This document shows, piece after piece, positions 1 through 8,304 of a stretch of 64,000 nucleotides of DNA. Positions within the stretch are counted from its first letter, which is position 1; the number at the start of each line of letters is the position of its first letter. This DNA is from Chitinophaga chungangae (GTDB lineage: Bacteria > Bacteroidota > Bacteroidia > Chitinophagales > Chitinophagaceae). A program made the position numbers and the translations under genes. The notes beneath the pieces were generated by a model. That model was not told where the DNA came from, did no database searches, and worked only from the letters and a program-made list of their open reading frames with translations. The DNA is taken from contig NZ_JAGHKP010000004.1 of NCBI RefSeq assembly GCF_017742215.1, forward strand, positions 62,001 to 126,000, written 5' to 3'.

Positions 1-320
1 TCGATATGCCAGCCGGTATCACCGGGCTCTTCATTGGAAGGGAAACGGACGGGAAAAGTGCCCAGGCTTTGCCGTGGCGCCCAGTTGCCTTTCCCTACCA
101 GCAGATCGTAAGCCTGCTGTAGTTTCGGGGTGTTGGCCGCTTCTTTGAACTCCGGCTCGAAACGTTCGCCGATACGCACAACGGGCTGCGACCACGAAGC
201 TGGATCGTGTTTATCGAGCCCGGCGGCCTGCCAGAGAATATCCTGCGCGCGCAATGCCAGTTCGCGTGGAAATGCCTGTTCGATCTTGACGAAGCCGTTG
301 CGGGTAAATTCCTGGAGCAT
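1..320 (-). CDS. Phytanoyl-CoA dioxygenase-like protein, N-terminal part
   Basis: The gene starts at the ATG complementary to 318-320 and runs off the left edge, so only about 106 codons are present. The peptide begins MLQEFTRNGFVKIEQAFP, the usual opening of phytanoyl-CoA dioxygenase (PhyH) family proteins, in which a new-residue swap from 'GF..i' leads into the jelly roll. The last visible residues are GDTGWHI followed by a codon starting GA, which fits the HxD half of the Fe(II)-binding facial triad. Family members are Fe(II)/2-oxoglutarate oxygenases that hydroxylate small molecules. The substrate cannot be told. The gene is divergent from the SDR gene at 428, with about 107 bases between the two starts. 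Confidence 0.7.
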   Translation of the reverse strand, partial: MLQEFTRNGFVKIEQAFPRELALRAQDILWQAAGLDKHDPASWSQPVVRIGERFEPEFKEAANTPKLQQAYDLLVGKGNWAPRQSLGTFPVRFPSNEEPGDTGWHI

Positions 321-427
321 GGTTTGAAGGTTTGGGTGAAAGAAGAAAAAATACACAAAATGCCTGACATTTGTCGTTAATACCCCCATTCCGCTGACAG
401 GTTTATGCGGAACTTTATCTGAAAAAA

Positions 428-1216
428 ATGGAGCTGAACAACAAAGTAGCCGTGGTATACGGCGGTGGCGGCGCATTGGGCGGCGCGGCGGCGGAAGCCT
501 TTGCTGCGGCGGGCGCACGTGTATATCTCGCGGGCCGCACACCTTCAAAACTGGACGCAGTGGCCGGACGCATCCGCCAATCGGGCGGCTTTGCGGAAAC
601 CGCCGTGGTAGACGCGCTCGATGCAAAGGCGGTAGACGCGCATCTTGCGGAAATCGTCGCCCGCGAAGGCCGGCTGGATATTTCCTTCAACGCGGTGGGC
701 GTGTACCATGTGCAGGGCGTTCCGATGGCGGAGCTGACGCCCGAAGAGTTCGAATGGCCGGTGCTGACGTATGCGCGCACGAATTTCATCACCGCTACCG
801 CCGCCGCGAGAGTGATGGCGCCGCGCCGTTCAGGCGTGCTATTTTCCCTCACCACGCCCGGTTCGCAACTGTACACGGCGCTGGCGAGCGGCTTCGGCGT
901 GTCTAACGCCACGGTGGAGAACCTGAGCCTGAAATTGGCCGGGGAGCTTGCCCCGCAAGGCATCCGCGTGATCTGCCTGCGGCCGGACGCCATCCCGGAA
1001 ACCCTGCAAAAAGGCTCGCACGCCAGGGAAGTGTTCGGTTTGCGCGCCAGCCAGGCGGGAAAAAAGCTGGAAGAACTGTTTGAAGAAAAACCGCCCCTCG
1101 GCAGAAATTCTTCGTTGAGCGATGTAGGCAACGCCGCCGTATTTTACGCTTCGGAAAAGGCAGGCGCCATCACGGGCGTGGTGGTGAACCTTACCTGCGG
1201 CGGCGTACCGGGTTGA
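428..1216 (+). CDS. SDR-family protein with altered catalytic motif
   Basis: A 262-residue Rossmann-fold protein of the short-chain dehydrogenase/reductase family. The nucleotide-binding loop near the N-terminus reads YGGGGALGGA in place of the usual TGxxxGxG, and the helix after the active site (LAGELAPQGIRV) aligns well with classical SDRs. The catalytic YxxxK is replaced: the aligned residues are F156 and N160 (FGVSN), and the usual PG after the IRV strand is RPD. Classical SDR chemistry needs the Tyr and Lys, so the protein may be a binding or regulatory paralogue or use a different mechanism. It stands alone, divergent from the dioxygenase-like gene. Confidence 0.8.
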   Translation: MELNNKVAVVYGGGGALGGAAAEAFAAAGARVYLAGRTPSKLDAVAGRIRQSGGFAETAVVDALDAKAVDAHLAEIVAREGRLDISFNAVGVYHVQGVPMAELTPEEFEWPVLTYARTNFITATAAARVMAPRRSGVLFSLTTPGSQLYTALASGFGVSNATVENLSLKLAGELAPQGIRVICLRPDAIPETLQKGSHAREVFGLRASQAGKKLEELFEEKPPLGRNSSLSDVGNAAVFYASEKAGAITGVVVNLTCGGVPG

Positions 1217-1267
1217 GCGGTTTGCGAAAACCGGCCGCGGGTGTTATATTGAGTGAAAATTCCTCCT

Positions 1268-2185
1268 ATGAAGTTTGTATGCATTTGGATGCTGCTTTTG
1301 TTTCCCGTTTTTGTTTTTGCCCAATTACCCTCAAAGCCGGGCACCATGCTTTGGAAAATTACCGCGCCTAACGGCAACGTGTCTTTCATGATGGGTACCA
1401 ATCACAGCTACGGCGGTACTTTTATCGATACGCTGCCCAAAGTGATGGCGGCCATCCACGCGGCGGAATACGTAGTGCTGGAAAGCCTGCCCGATCAACA
1501 GCAAAACGAAATGCCTTCGTTCACCGGTAAAACGCCCTTTTCAAAATTGTTCTCGCCGGCAGATTACCGGATGATGGATTCCGTACTGGCCGCTTATGGC
1601 ATGGACCCGCTGCATGAGCTCGACAGCGTGCATTTCCCGCCGCACCTGCTGGCCGCGCATCTCGTGGGCAGACTGATGGGCGAAAAAGACGACCGCATGA
1701 AAGCGGAAGACGAATCCGTGGATTCCCACGTGCTGCATCTGGCGCAGCAGCACCATACTTCGCTGATCGGGCTGGACAGCGGGTTTACCGTGCGCGAAGG
1801 CATCCTGCAGTTCGGGCTTACCGAGCAGGAATGGGCGGACAATATCACGAAACTCTTCAGGGAAAAGATCTCCGGCAATGAAAGAACAGAACTGGACGAA
1901 GGAAGTTACGGCGCGCTGCAGCATGATTATCAATTCAACATACACCCACCATTCGGGCCCGGCAGCGATCACCATCACCTGTTGGTAGAAAGAAACGCGC
2001 ACTGGATGAAATCGCTTCCAAAGATCCTGCGGGAAAAAAGGAGCTTCGTTGCGGTGGGTATCTCGCATCTTTCCTATAAAAACGGCCTACTGATGGAACT
2101 GAAAAAGCAGGGGTTCAAAGTAGAGCCGGTGAACGTCGTTCCCAAAGAAAAATTCAAACCCGATCTCCAGGTAACAAAACAATAA
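1268..2185 (+). CDS. TraB/GumN family exported protein
   Basis: The product is about 305 residues and opens with a signal peptide (MKFVCIWMLLLFPVFVFAQ). The mature part has the TraB/PrgY/GumN hallmarks: a GTNH motif shortly after the N-terminus, a following VVLES strand, and a C-terminal HLSYKNGLLMELKKQGF segment matching the family's GxxHxxGxxGxxxLLxxxG pattern. The family resembles Tiki-type metallopeptidases, but most bacterial members are uncharacterised. The ATG at 1268 is preferred because it puts the signal peptide at the very N-terminus; an in-frame GTG at 1253 would add five residues. Likely periplasmic. It is about 50 bases behind the SDR gene, possibly co-transcribed. Confidence 0.8.
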   Translation: MKFVCIWMLLLFPVFVFAQLPSKPGTMLWKITAPNGNVSFMMGTNHSYGGTFIDTLPKVMAAIHAAEYVVLESLPDQQQNEMPSFTGKTPFSKLFSPADYRMMDSVLAAYGMDPLHELDSVHFPPHLLAAHLVGRLMGEKDDRMKAEDESVDSHVLHLAQQHHTSLIGLDSGFTVREGILQFGLTEQEWADNITKLFREKISGNERTELDEGSYGALQHDYQFNIHPPFGPGSDHHHLLVERNAHWMKSLPKILREKRSFVAVGISHLSYKNGLLMELKKQGFKVEPVNVVPKEKFKPDLQVTKQ

Positions 2186-2417
2186 TCCGGTTCTATAACG
2201 GCAATCCATACACGTTTGTAATATCTTTCAAACTCATTTGTGGTAAGGGTTTTCAGCGAACAAAAGTTGATTTGTTGCTGTTGGTTCATGCGTCATCCAA
2301 ACTCATAAAATTGCCGGCCAACATGTTTTGTCCTGCCAAAATGATCGTTCGTCCTTAAATCGATTCTTTTGGTAGCAGGAACGTTCATTGAGTGCGCCAG
2401 CTTCATATTTTTGGTGT

Positions 2418-3167
2418 ATGTACGAATCCTTACCGTTATCCGTTCACCTGCGGGGCGCCTGTTGGCCGCCGTTTGTCACAATCGAGTATGCGGGATGTTA
2501 CGTGATGTTGCTGGCCACTGCTTATTACGGCTGGCGGTTCTTCAGCGTGCGGAAAGAACGGAAACGGAAGAAGGCGCAGCAGGAAATGCGGGAAGAAAAA
2601 CGCAGTGCCGATGTTTCTTTCCTTCGCGCGCAGCTCAACCCGCATTTCATTTTTAATTCGCTCAATTTTATTTACTGCACGGTGGAGCCATACTCCATCA
2701 AAGCGGCGGACGCCGTGGTGAAACTGTCTGAGCTGATGCAGTACACCCTCCGCGAAAGCGGGGACGGGTGTATTTGCCTGGAGGAAGAGGTGAAATACAT
2801 CCGCAACTATATCCATCTTATTTCCCTCCGGTACGAACCGGATTATTATGTGCTGTTCGAGGTGATGGGCGATGTGAAGTCCGTGCGCATACCCACCATG
2901 CTGCTGATCCCTTTCGTGGAAAACGCGGTGAAACACGGCATTGTGTACAACCGGGCGAACCCTGTGAAAATATGGCTCGACGTTACCGGTTCCGTGCTTA
3001 CGTTCAATACGGTCAATCTTACCAGCAACCAGCTCAAGCCCTGGCATAGCGGCGTTGGCATAGGAAATGTGCGCAGGCGGCTGGATTTGCTATACCCCAA
3101 AAGGTATTCCCTGCGCATCGAAGAATGCGGCCAGATCTTTACTGTCGTTTTAATCATATTTCTATAA
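2418..3167 (+). CDS. LytS-type sensor histidine kinase (short)
   Basis: A His_kinase-family (PF06580) protein of about 249 residues. It has one predicted membrane helix near the N-terminus (EYAGCYVMLLATAYYGW), a basic linker, the phosphoacceptor motif LNPHFIFNSLN, then the ATP-binding N box (PFVENAVKHG) and a glycine-rich GVGIGNVRRRL segment. LytS kinases usually carry several membrane helices or a sensor domain; here the input region is almost absent, so it may sense through a partner or the membrane. The ATG at 2418 is chosen; a TTG at 2388 would add ten residues. It is followed after 9 bases by its likely partner LytTR regulator. Confidence 0.85.
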   Translation: MYESLPLSVHLRGACWPPFVTIEYAGCYVMLLATAYYGWRFFSVRKERKRKKAQQEMREEKRSADVSFLRAQLNPHFIFNSLNFIYCTVEPYSIKAADAVVKLSELMQYTLRESGDGCICLEEEVKYIRNYIHLISLRYEPDYYVLFEVMGDVKSVRIPTMLLIPFVENAVKHGIVYNRANPVKIWLDVTGSVLTFNTVNLTSNQLKPWHSGVGIGNVRRRLDLLYPKRYSLRIEECGQIFTVVLIIFL

Positions 3168-3176
3168 AAAGCAATT

Positions 3177-3902
3177 ATGAGAGTACCCCCAACCATGCAA
3201 CCCGCCCCGATTTCCTGTATTATCGTAGACGATGAGGCCTTTGCCGGGAATACGATCGCGCGGATGATCAACAAGATCCCGTTTCTTGATCTGAAAGGAA
3301 CTTTTACCAGTCCGCTGGAAGCGCTTGCGCTGGTGAATTCCGGCGGCGTGGAGCTCGTGTTCCTCGATATTCATATGGCGGAGCTGAGCGGACTGGAATT
3401 TATGAACATTACAAGGTCCCGCTGCAGGATCATCATTATCAGCGGTTATCCCGATTATGCTTTGCAGGGTTACGAATATGAAGTGATCGATTACCTGATG
3501 AAGCCGGTTACGTTCGAAAAATTGCTGACCGCCGCAGACAAGGCGGTGCGGCTGCTGAGGGGAAAAAACGCGGAGGTGTTTTCGCCGGTGATCTACCTGC
3601 GTTCGGACAATAAGATCGTGGGGGTAATACTTTCAAAAATATTGTACGTGGAAGCGCGGCGCAATAAATTGTTCGTGCACCTGGAAGACGGGCTGGTTAC
3701 GACCTATACCACGCTGCAATCAATAGAGAAACGGCTGCCGGGGGAATTTTTCGTAAAGGTGCACCGTTCGTTTATCGTGTCGCTCACGCGGATCAGCACG
3801 GCGGATTCCGATAACGTTTATATCGGCAACGCGAAGATCCCCATCGGGCAGACCTTCCGGGGCGGATTTTTTGAAAGATTGCAGGGCAAGCCGCGGGTGT
3901 GA
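3177..3902 (+). CDS. LytTR-family response regulator
   Basis: A 241-residue response regulator. The receiver domain (about residues 12-125) has the acidic pocket VDDE, the phosphoacceptor Asp at about residue 64 in VFLDIHM, the Ser of ISGYPDYAL and the conserved Lys of LMKP at about 109. The C-terminal LytTR DNA-binding domain (about 140-238) has the characteristic ILYVEARRNK and FVKVHRSFIVSL blocks. Such proteins bind direct repeats in promoters once phosphorylated by a LytS-type kinase; the kinase is encoded immediately upstream. The start could also be the ATG at 3195. A strong terminator follows. Target genes are not evident. Confidence 0.9.
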   Translation: MRVPPTMQPAPISCIIVDDEAFAGNTIARMINKIPFLDLKGTFTSPLEALALVNSGGVELVFLDIHMAELSGLEFMNITRSRCRIIIISGYPDYALQGYEYEVIDYLMKPVTFEKLLTAADKAVRLLRGKNAEVFSPVIYLRSDNKIVGVILSKILYVEARRNKLFVHLEDGLVTTYTTLQSIEKRLPGEFFVKVHRSFIVSLTRISTADSDNVYIGNAKIPIGQTFRGGFFERLQGKPRV

Positions 3903-3991
3903 TCGTAACTCACTCATATTGATTGATTTATTTTCAGAAATTTTATTTTACTTTGTTAAAAGTTGTAAAATTTCCATTTGTAGTATTCCGT

Positions 3992-4017
3992 GCCCGGTTG
4001 TCCAGCCGGGCTTTTTT
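3992..4017 (+). terminator. Rho-independent terminator after the LytS/LytTR pair
   Basis: A perfect 6-bp stem, GCCCGG (3992-3997) with CCGGGC (4006-4011), an 8-base loop and six T residues. It closes the two-component operon. Confidence 0.8.
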
Positions 4018-4062
4018 ATGCCCGGAATGTCGTAAATTCATAAGGAATTAACCCCAGGCCTC

Positions 4063-5223
4063 ATGCAACAAACGCAAACCCCGGCTGCCGCTCCCGCCGG
4101 CAAATCCTCTTCGTTTTTTCCGCAGCAAGGGAAAGGGAATTTTTTCACGCCTGCGCCGCCCATGATACAACGCGCTACAGCAGATTGTAACGACGATGAA
4201 AGGCTGACGGTGGATAGTGCCGTATCCGAAGCGTTCAGCATGATCACCCGGGCCATCAGTATCATGGATACCGTTCCGCTGCCGCCGGGCGTGAACGATG
4301 CGCTGTTCCTCTCTTTCAGGGATACCAGCGGGCCCACGCGCAACAATGTGCGCCGCCGGCTCGACATCGTACGCAACAATATCCGCACCGCCACCTACCA
4401 GTGCGTCAGCTCGGGAGAAGATGGCTTCGGCCGCTGCACCAGCAGAAGCGGGAAAACCCGCGCCGCATATACGCTGCACGAAGGAGAAGGCGCCAATACG
4501 GTGTATGTCGACAATATCATGATCTGTTTTCCCGCATTTACCACCAAATCGTTGGCGGAACGGGCGGGCACCATTATTCATGAAGTAGCACATTATTATC
4601 TCGGGGTAGACGATACGGGTTATTTCCACGACAACTGCGTGGAATCGGTACGCCCCGTGGCGGCGACAGACGAAGCGCATGAAGATTCGGGAACGGAAGG
4701 CGATGCGCCGGCCACGCGGCTGTTCAACGCAGACAGTTACTCCTGTTTCGTACATTTCCTCACCGCGATGCCGCCCGCCGATATGGCCAGCCGGGCGGCA
4801 GGTTACCGCGGCGAAAACCTCAGCATCGGCGCGCCGGACGGCACCACGATCTACACGCAAACCACTTTCCAGGAAGATCCTATTTTTAACATCGAAGGCA
4901 TACCCGATATGGAAGGCAACCAGTATCACGCCAGCGGCATGCGTTTCAAATGGGTGCTGCATGCGGGTGGTACTAATTTCAGGATGATGTCGCGCAACGA
5001 CGCGGCCGCCTCGCACCTCTTCGACCGCGATAATACACAGGCTTTCGTAAGTAATACCGTACGCGGCATCCTGGAAGACAGAGGGGTTACTTCCGGCGAA
5101 GTGGTATGCACCGTAATGCTGCCGCCGCAGAATATCGCCGGCAATACCGGCCAGGTTACGATCGAACGGCGGCTGCCGGTGACCATCGCCCGCGGCATGG
5201 ACCCCTTCAATGCGCCGATCTAG
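4063..5223 (+). CDS. Predicted zinc metallopeptidase with injection-system cargo-like N-terminus
   Basis: A 386-residue protein without a signal peptide. The first 40 residues are low complexity (Ala/Pro/Gln) with two FF-containing segments (SSSFFPQQGKGNFF) and end in MIQRA. This style is known from DUF4157 and other proteins linked to Bacteroidota extracellular contractile injection systems (eCIS). Residues 173-177 are HEVAH, a zinc-binding HExxH, and about 45 residues later comes FNADSYSCF, with D224 placed like the third ligand of aspzincin (M35/deuterolysin-like) peptidases. A catalytic peptidase is therefore likely. There are several cysteines in the middle. No eCIS structural genes are visible in this window, so cargo status is inferred. 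Confidence 0.65.
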   Translation: MQQTQTPAAAPAGKSSSFFPQQGKGNFFTPAPPMIQRATADCNDDERLTVDSAVSEAFSMITRAISIMDTVPLPPGVNDALFLSFRDTSGPTRNNVRRRLDIVRNNIRTATYQCVSSGEDGFGRCTSRSGKTRAAYTLHEGEGANTVYVDNIMICFPAFTTKSLAERAGTIIHEVAHYYLGVDDTGYFHDNCVESVRPVAATDEAHEDSGTEGDAPATRLFNADSYSCFVHFLTAMPPADMASRAAGYRGENLSIGAPDGTTIYTQTTFQEDPIFNIEGIPDMEGNQYHASGMRFKWVLHAGGTNFRMMSRNDAAASHLFDRDNTQAFVSNTVRGILEDRGVTSGEVVCTVMLPPQNIAGNTGQVTIERRLPVTIARGMDPFNAPI

Positions 5224-5315
5224 CTGTGGAATTACCTCCCCGCCATACAACCGACCTCCGGCGCAAAGCCCGCTGCTGTTGCTGTTTTCGCATTCCGGCA
5301 CAGATTATGATCCCT

Positions 5316-5320
5316 GGAGG
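5316..5320 (+). promoter_or_regulatory. Shine-Dalgarno-like site for the small lipoprotein
   Basis: GGAGG lies 12 bases upstream of the ATG at 5333. Clear Shine-Dalgarno sites are unusual among the genes of this window, and this one supports the short reading of the small lipoprotein gene over a longer in-frame extension starting at 5210. Confidence 0.4.
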
Positions 5321-5332
5321 GAAAAGGATGTT

Positions 5333-5497
5333 ATGAAGAACGCAATGTTTTTTCTCTTCGCGATACTGGCGGTTACCCTGAGCAGCTGTGAACTGGTGGA
5401 AGGTATTTTTAAAGCCGGGGAATGGACCGGGCTGCTGCTGGTGGCAGTGGTGCTGGGCCTCATCATATGGCTGATCTCACGCGGGAGGAAAGGTTAG
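5333..5497 (+). CDS. Small lipoprotein with one membrane helix
   Basis: A 54-residue protein: a lipoprotein signal with lipobox LSSC, a short linker (ELVEGIFKAGEWTG) and a second hydrophobic helix (LLLVAVVLGLIIWLI) ending in RGRKG. Proteins of this exact layout are common in Bacteroidota and are often listed as phosphatidate cytidylyltransferase, a name with no support from the sequence. Function is unknown; it is probably inner-membrane bound. Its stop codon overlaps by 4 bases the stop of the convergent Kelch regulator gene. Confidence 0.7.
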   Translation: MKNAMFFLFAILAVTLSSCELVEGIFKAGEWTGLLLVAVVLGLIIWLISRGRKG

Positions 5498-8001
5498 CCC
5501 TGCTGCGAGATCTCCTTGAACGAACGGCCGAACTCCTGGCCGTAACTTTCCTTGTATTCTTTCGCGAATTTCTGGTAAGCTTCCTGGGCTATGCCGTGCC
5601 TGCCAAGAAGGATAAGGCTGCGGCAGCGGTAAGCGAGCGCTTCTTCGTTCAGCGCGTCGAACAGGAAGATGGCGTGCGTGAGGCGCAGCACCAGTTCCGC
5701 TTCTGCATGAAGGTCTGCCGTGGAAATATATTGCAGGAACAGGTCGATCACCTGCCCTGAGATGTCTGATTTGATATCGTCCAGCCATTCGTATTGCACC
5801 GTTTTGAGGAAAGCGCCGCGGTTCACCACGGCCAGCAGCTCCTGGATAAACGGCCGCGACGCGGCATTTTTCTGCGCGCAAAGCTGCGCGAAATACGCAT
5901 AATCCACTTTCACGGAATGGTTCAGCACTTCCAGTTTCCATTTCCCCGATTCTTTCCCCATATGCCACTCGCCAGCCTTTTCGAGAATCGCTTTCAGCTT
6001 CACGATGTTCACCGAATAATTGTTCCGCGCGTCTTTTTGCGGTTTGTCGTTCCACAGGATGTCGAACAGCTGTTCAGACGAAATGCCTTTGCCGTCTTTG
6101 TAAGTATGTATCAGCACGAGCAGGAATAATTCCTTCAGCAGCGGCGTAAATAATTTCGTAATGTCGTTCCCTTCCCTGTCGAATGCTTCGAACTGCCCGA
6201 ACAGGAATACCGCCGAACGTTCCGGTTCTTCCTGCACTGGCTCCGGCAGGGGTACTGGCGCCTGCCCGCCGGTTGGGGGAACCTGGGCCGCTTTGCCGCG
6301 GCGTTTGCGGCGCACCAGCAGCATCGCGATGAGCAATAAGCCGGGCAAAACCGCCCACCATGCGCCGAAACCCTTTTTTAGCGCAGCTGCGGCAGGCACG
6401 AGCGCGTTGGGCGGGAAGTCCAGCGTGTAAACCCTTATCTGGCAAGTATTTTCCTTCGCATTGTACAAAGTAACCGCTACCAGTTTTTTGCTGACGGGAC
6501 AATAATACAGATCTGCGAAGGAACGGATATCATAAAACGAATACGGGATGGAATCGCCCATCAGCTGGTATTCCGGCGCGGAAAGCGAGCCTTTGATCAG
6601 CTGCAGCGAAGAATTGAATTTGTCCGTCGGGTAAATGAGCGTGTAAAAATCGCGCGAGGCCGTGTCTATCACCAGGCTGTTCGCAAAACAGAACTGCCGT
6701 GCGGGCTCGGGGAACTTCCATACGGTGCGGAACGTACGGTCGCGCACGCTGTAAGCGTTCAGTTCGTAATTGTATTTCGGGTTTACGGACTGGTCGCCGG
6801 TGTTGCTGCCGTAACCACCGAGGATGAACGCCGTGTCTCCCCCCGCATTAAGGCCCAGCGCGGCGAGGTAACGGGGCATGAAATGTTCGCCTTTCACAGG
6901 CACCGTTTCCCAGGTTTGCGTCGGGAAGTGATACCGCTGGACGAGATTTTTATACCGCAGCTGGCCGTAACCGCCCAGTATATATAAAGAGGTATCGAGC
7001 TGGCTGACGAATTTGTTGGCCTGCCAGTACTCGGTAAGCTCGGTATAAGTGAACTGGTCGTTCCAGCGCCTGGCCGCGGTATCGTAGCGGCGCACTTTTT
7101 TTTCGTCGATCAGCACGTTGTAGATCTGCCGGCGCACGGGATCGTAAATGGACTGGTTGCCGTCCGGCAGCAGGGTATGGCCGGAAGAAAGCGCATCGCC
7201 GCGCACCTGCATATCCCTGAAGGTAAGCCTGAACGTGGAATCGGCGGTAATAATATATAATACTTCCTTTTGCTGGTCGAACGCGATACTAGGCGTGCCC
7301 GCCGTTTCGATGGTGTGGGTGTGCGCCCAGTTCTGGTGTTTGGGTTTGAGCCAGACGGGATTGCGCACCGCCGCCGTGTCTTTCCCTTCAGTATCGTCCG
7401 CCGAGGCGCCCTGGCTTTCGGAGAGCGGGAAAAAATGTTCCAGCCCGCCGTTCTGCACGATGCGCACGTCTTTGATGTTCATCGGCGGCAGGTCCAGCGT
7501 TTGGTGGCCTTCGAAATTGGTGGCGCCGAAATAGATATGCGCACAGGTATTTTCCCGGATGGCGAGCTTGCCCCGGCAAACGGGATTGTTTTTATTGTAA
7601 AACACGGCCTCGCCGGCTTTCGGGTCGAAACTGATGCGGATATTATTCCAGCCGCGGTACAACTGAAGGGTATCGATCCGGAACTCCCCCGTCACTTTTT
7701 CGCCGATCACGCAGTGGAATACACCGAGCCGCTGGTTATATACAAGGTCTATATTCTGATGGTCTGTGGTGATCACCCGCACGATATACCCGAAATAGGT
7801 CTCCATATTCGGTCTGAACTCCAGGTCGAAACTCAGGTCGGTTTGTTCGCGCAGGCATACGGGCCCCCCGGGGGTCAGGTGAAGGGATGTCCTTTTTTCC
7901 GGCACCACCTCATGACTGGAAAACCCAAGTCCGTGCGATTGACCAAATATAATATGACTGTAAACAAGGGTCCAGCAGATAAAAAATAGATGTTTCCCCA
8001 T
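5494..8001 (-). CDS. Membrane-anchored Kelch-repeat / winged-helix regulator
   Basis: An 835-residue protein. A signal peptide is followed by a LamG-like jelly roll (about 35-190), then Kelch-type propeller blades (about 235-530; LYILGGYG and AFILGGYG repeats), one membrane helix (about 546-563) with a following basic stop-transfer, a proline-rich linker, a winged-helix domain of OmpR/SARP type (about 597-690) and a helical BTAD-like region to the end. This arrangement places the sensor in the periplasm and the DNA-binding domain in the cytoplasm, a one-component transmembrane regulator. It is divergent from the SusC/SusD operon at 8305 and is its likely regulator, with the shared intergenic region holding two inverted repeats. 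Confidence 0.75.
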   Translation of the reverse strand: MGKHLFFICWTLVYSHIIFGQSHGLGFSSHEVVPEKRTSLHLTPGGPVCLREQTDLSFDLEFRPNMETYFGYIVRVITTDHQNIDLVYNQRLGVFHCVIGEKVTGEFRIDTLQLYRGWNNIRISFDPKAGEAVFYNKNNPVCRGKLAIRENTCAHIYFGATNFEGHQTLDLPPMNIKDVRIVQNGGLEHFFPLSESQGASADDTEGKDTAAVRNPVWLKPKHQNWAHTHTIETAGTPSIAFDQQKEVLYIITADSTFRLTFRDMQVRGDALSSGHTLLPDGNQSIYDPVRRQIYNVLIDEKKVRRYDTAARRWNDQFTYTELTEYWQANKFVSQLDTSLYILGGYGQLRYKNLVQRYHFPTQTWETVPVKGEHFMPRYLAALGLNAGGDTAFILGGYGSNTGDQSVNPKYNYELNAYSVRDRTFRTVWKFPEPARQFCFANSLVIDTASRDFYTLIYPTDKFNSSLQLIKGSLSAPEYQLMGDSIPYSFYDIRSFADLYYCPVSKKLVAVTLYNAKENTCQIRVYTLDFPPNALVPAAAALKKGFGAWWAVLPGLLLIAMLLVRRKRRGKAAQVPPTGGQAPVPLPEPVQEEPERSAVFLFGQFEAFDREGNDITKLFTPLLKELFLLVLIHTYKDGKGISSEQLFDILWNDKPQKDARNNYSVNIVKLKAILEKAGEWHMGKESGKWKLEVLNHSVKVDYAYFAQLCAQKNAASRPFIQELLAVVNRGAFLKTVQYEWLDDIKSDISGQVIDLFLQYISTADLHAEAELVLRLTHAIFLFDALNEEALAYRCRSLILLGRHGIAQEAYQKFAKEYKESYGQEFGRSFKEISQQG

Positions 8002-8144
8002 CGGAGGCCTAAAATGCTTTTGATAATAATAACCGGTCCTTTTGGATGATCAGTTCCGTACTTTCATTCGTGAAATGCGATTTTTAAGATAAGCATATTT
8101 TGGAAAGTTTCGGCACAAATTTCTACAATTCTTTCTTCGTGCAT

Positions 8145-8169
8145 ATTGATAATCAATCAATTTATCAAT
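8145..8169. promoter_or_regulatory. Inverted repeat, candidate operator
   Basis: ATTGATAA (8145-8152) and TTATCAAT (8162-8169) form a perfect 8-bp inverted repeat with a 9-base spacer that itself reads TCAATCAAT. The placement between divergent genes suggests an operator for the adjacent regulator. Confidence 0.4.
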
Positions 8170-8200
8170 AATTAAAAATTAATTCGGCTATTAACGCTTT

Positions 8201-8220
8201 CATTAATCGATTTATTAATG
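8201..8220. promoter_or_regulatory. Second inverted repeat, candidate operator
   Basis: CATTAAT (8201-8207) and ATTAATG (8214-8220) are perfectly symmetric around 6 bases. It lies 85 bases before the susC start, in the 5' leader or over the promoter. Confidence 0.4.
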
Positions 8221-8304
8221 CCTGCCGGGTTACTTGCATCCATATTCTCGAACCAATTCTCGAATACCACGTTTCAACCAGATTCTGCATTCCTTTTCTA
8301 CTCC

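Larger units (their letters stand above)
8002..8304. other. Divergent promoter region between regulator and susC
   Basis: About 300 bases, markedly AT-rich in 8085-8225. No gene is evident. It contains two inverted repeats (listed separately) and must hold the promoters of both the Kelch regulator and the SusC operon. An in-frame ATG at 8218 could extend SusC, but this would bury the signal peptide 29 residues inside, so the region is taken as non-coding. Confidence 0.6.

Noticed and set aside
5333-5497. Phosphatidate cytidylyltransferase
   Set aside because: The 54-residue protein has only a lipobox and one helix; it has none of the CdsA motifs. The name is a known carry-over in databases.
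8218-8304. N-terminal extension of SusC from an ATG at 8218
   Set aside because: It would bury the signal peptide 29 residues inside, and the ATG is part of an inverted repeat in the promoter region.
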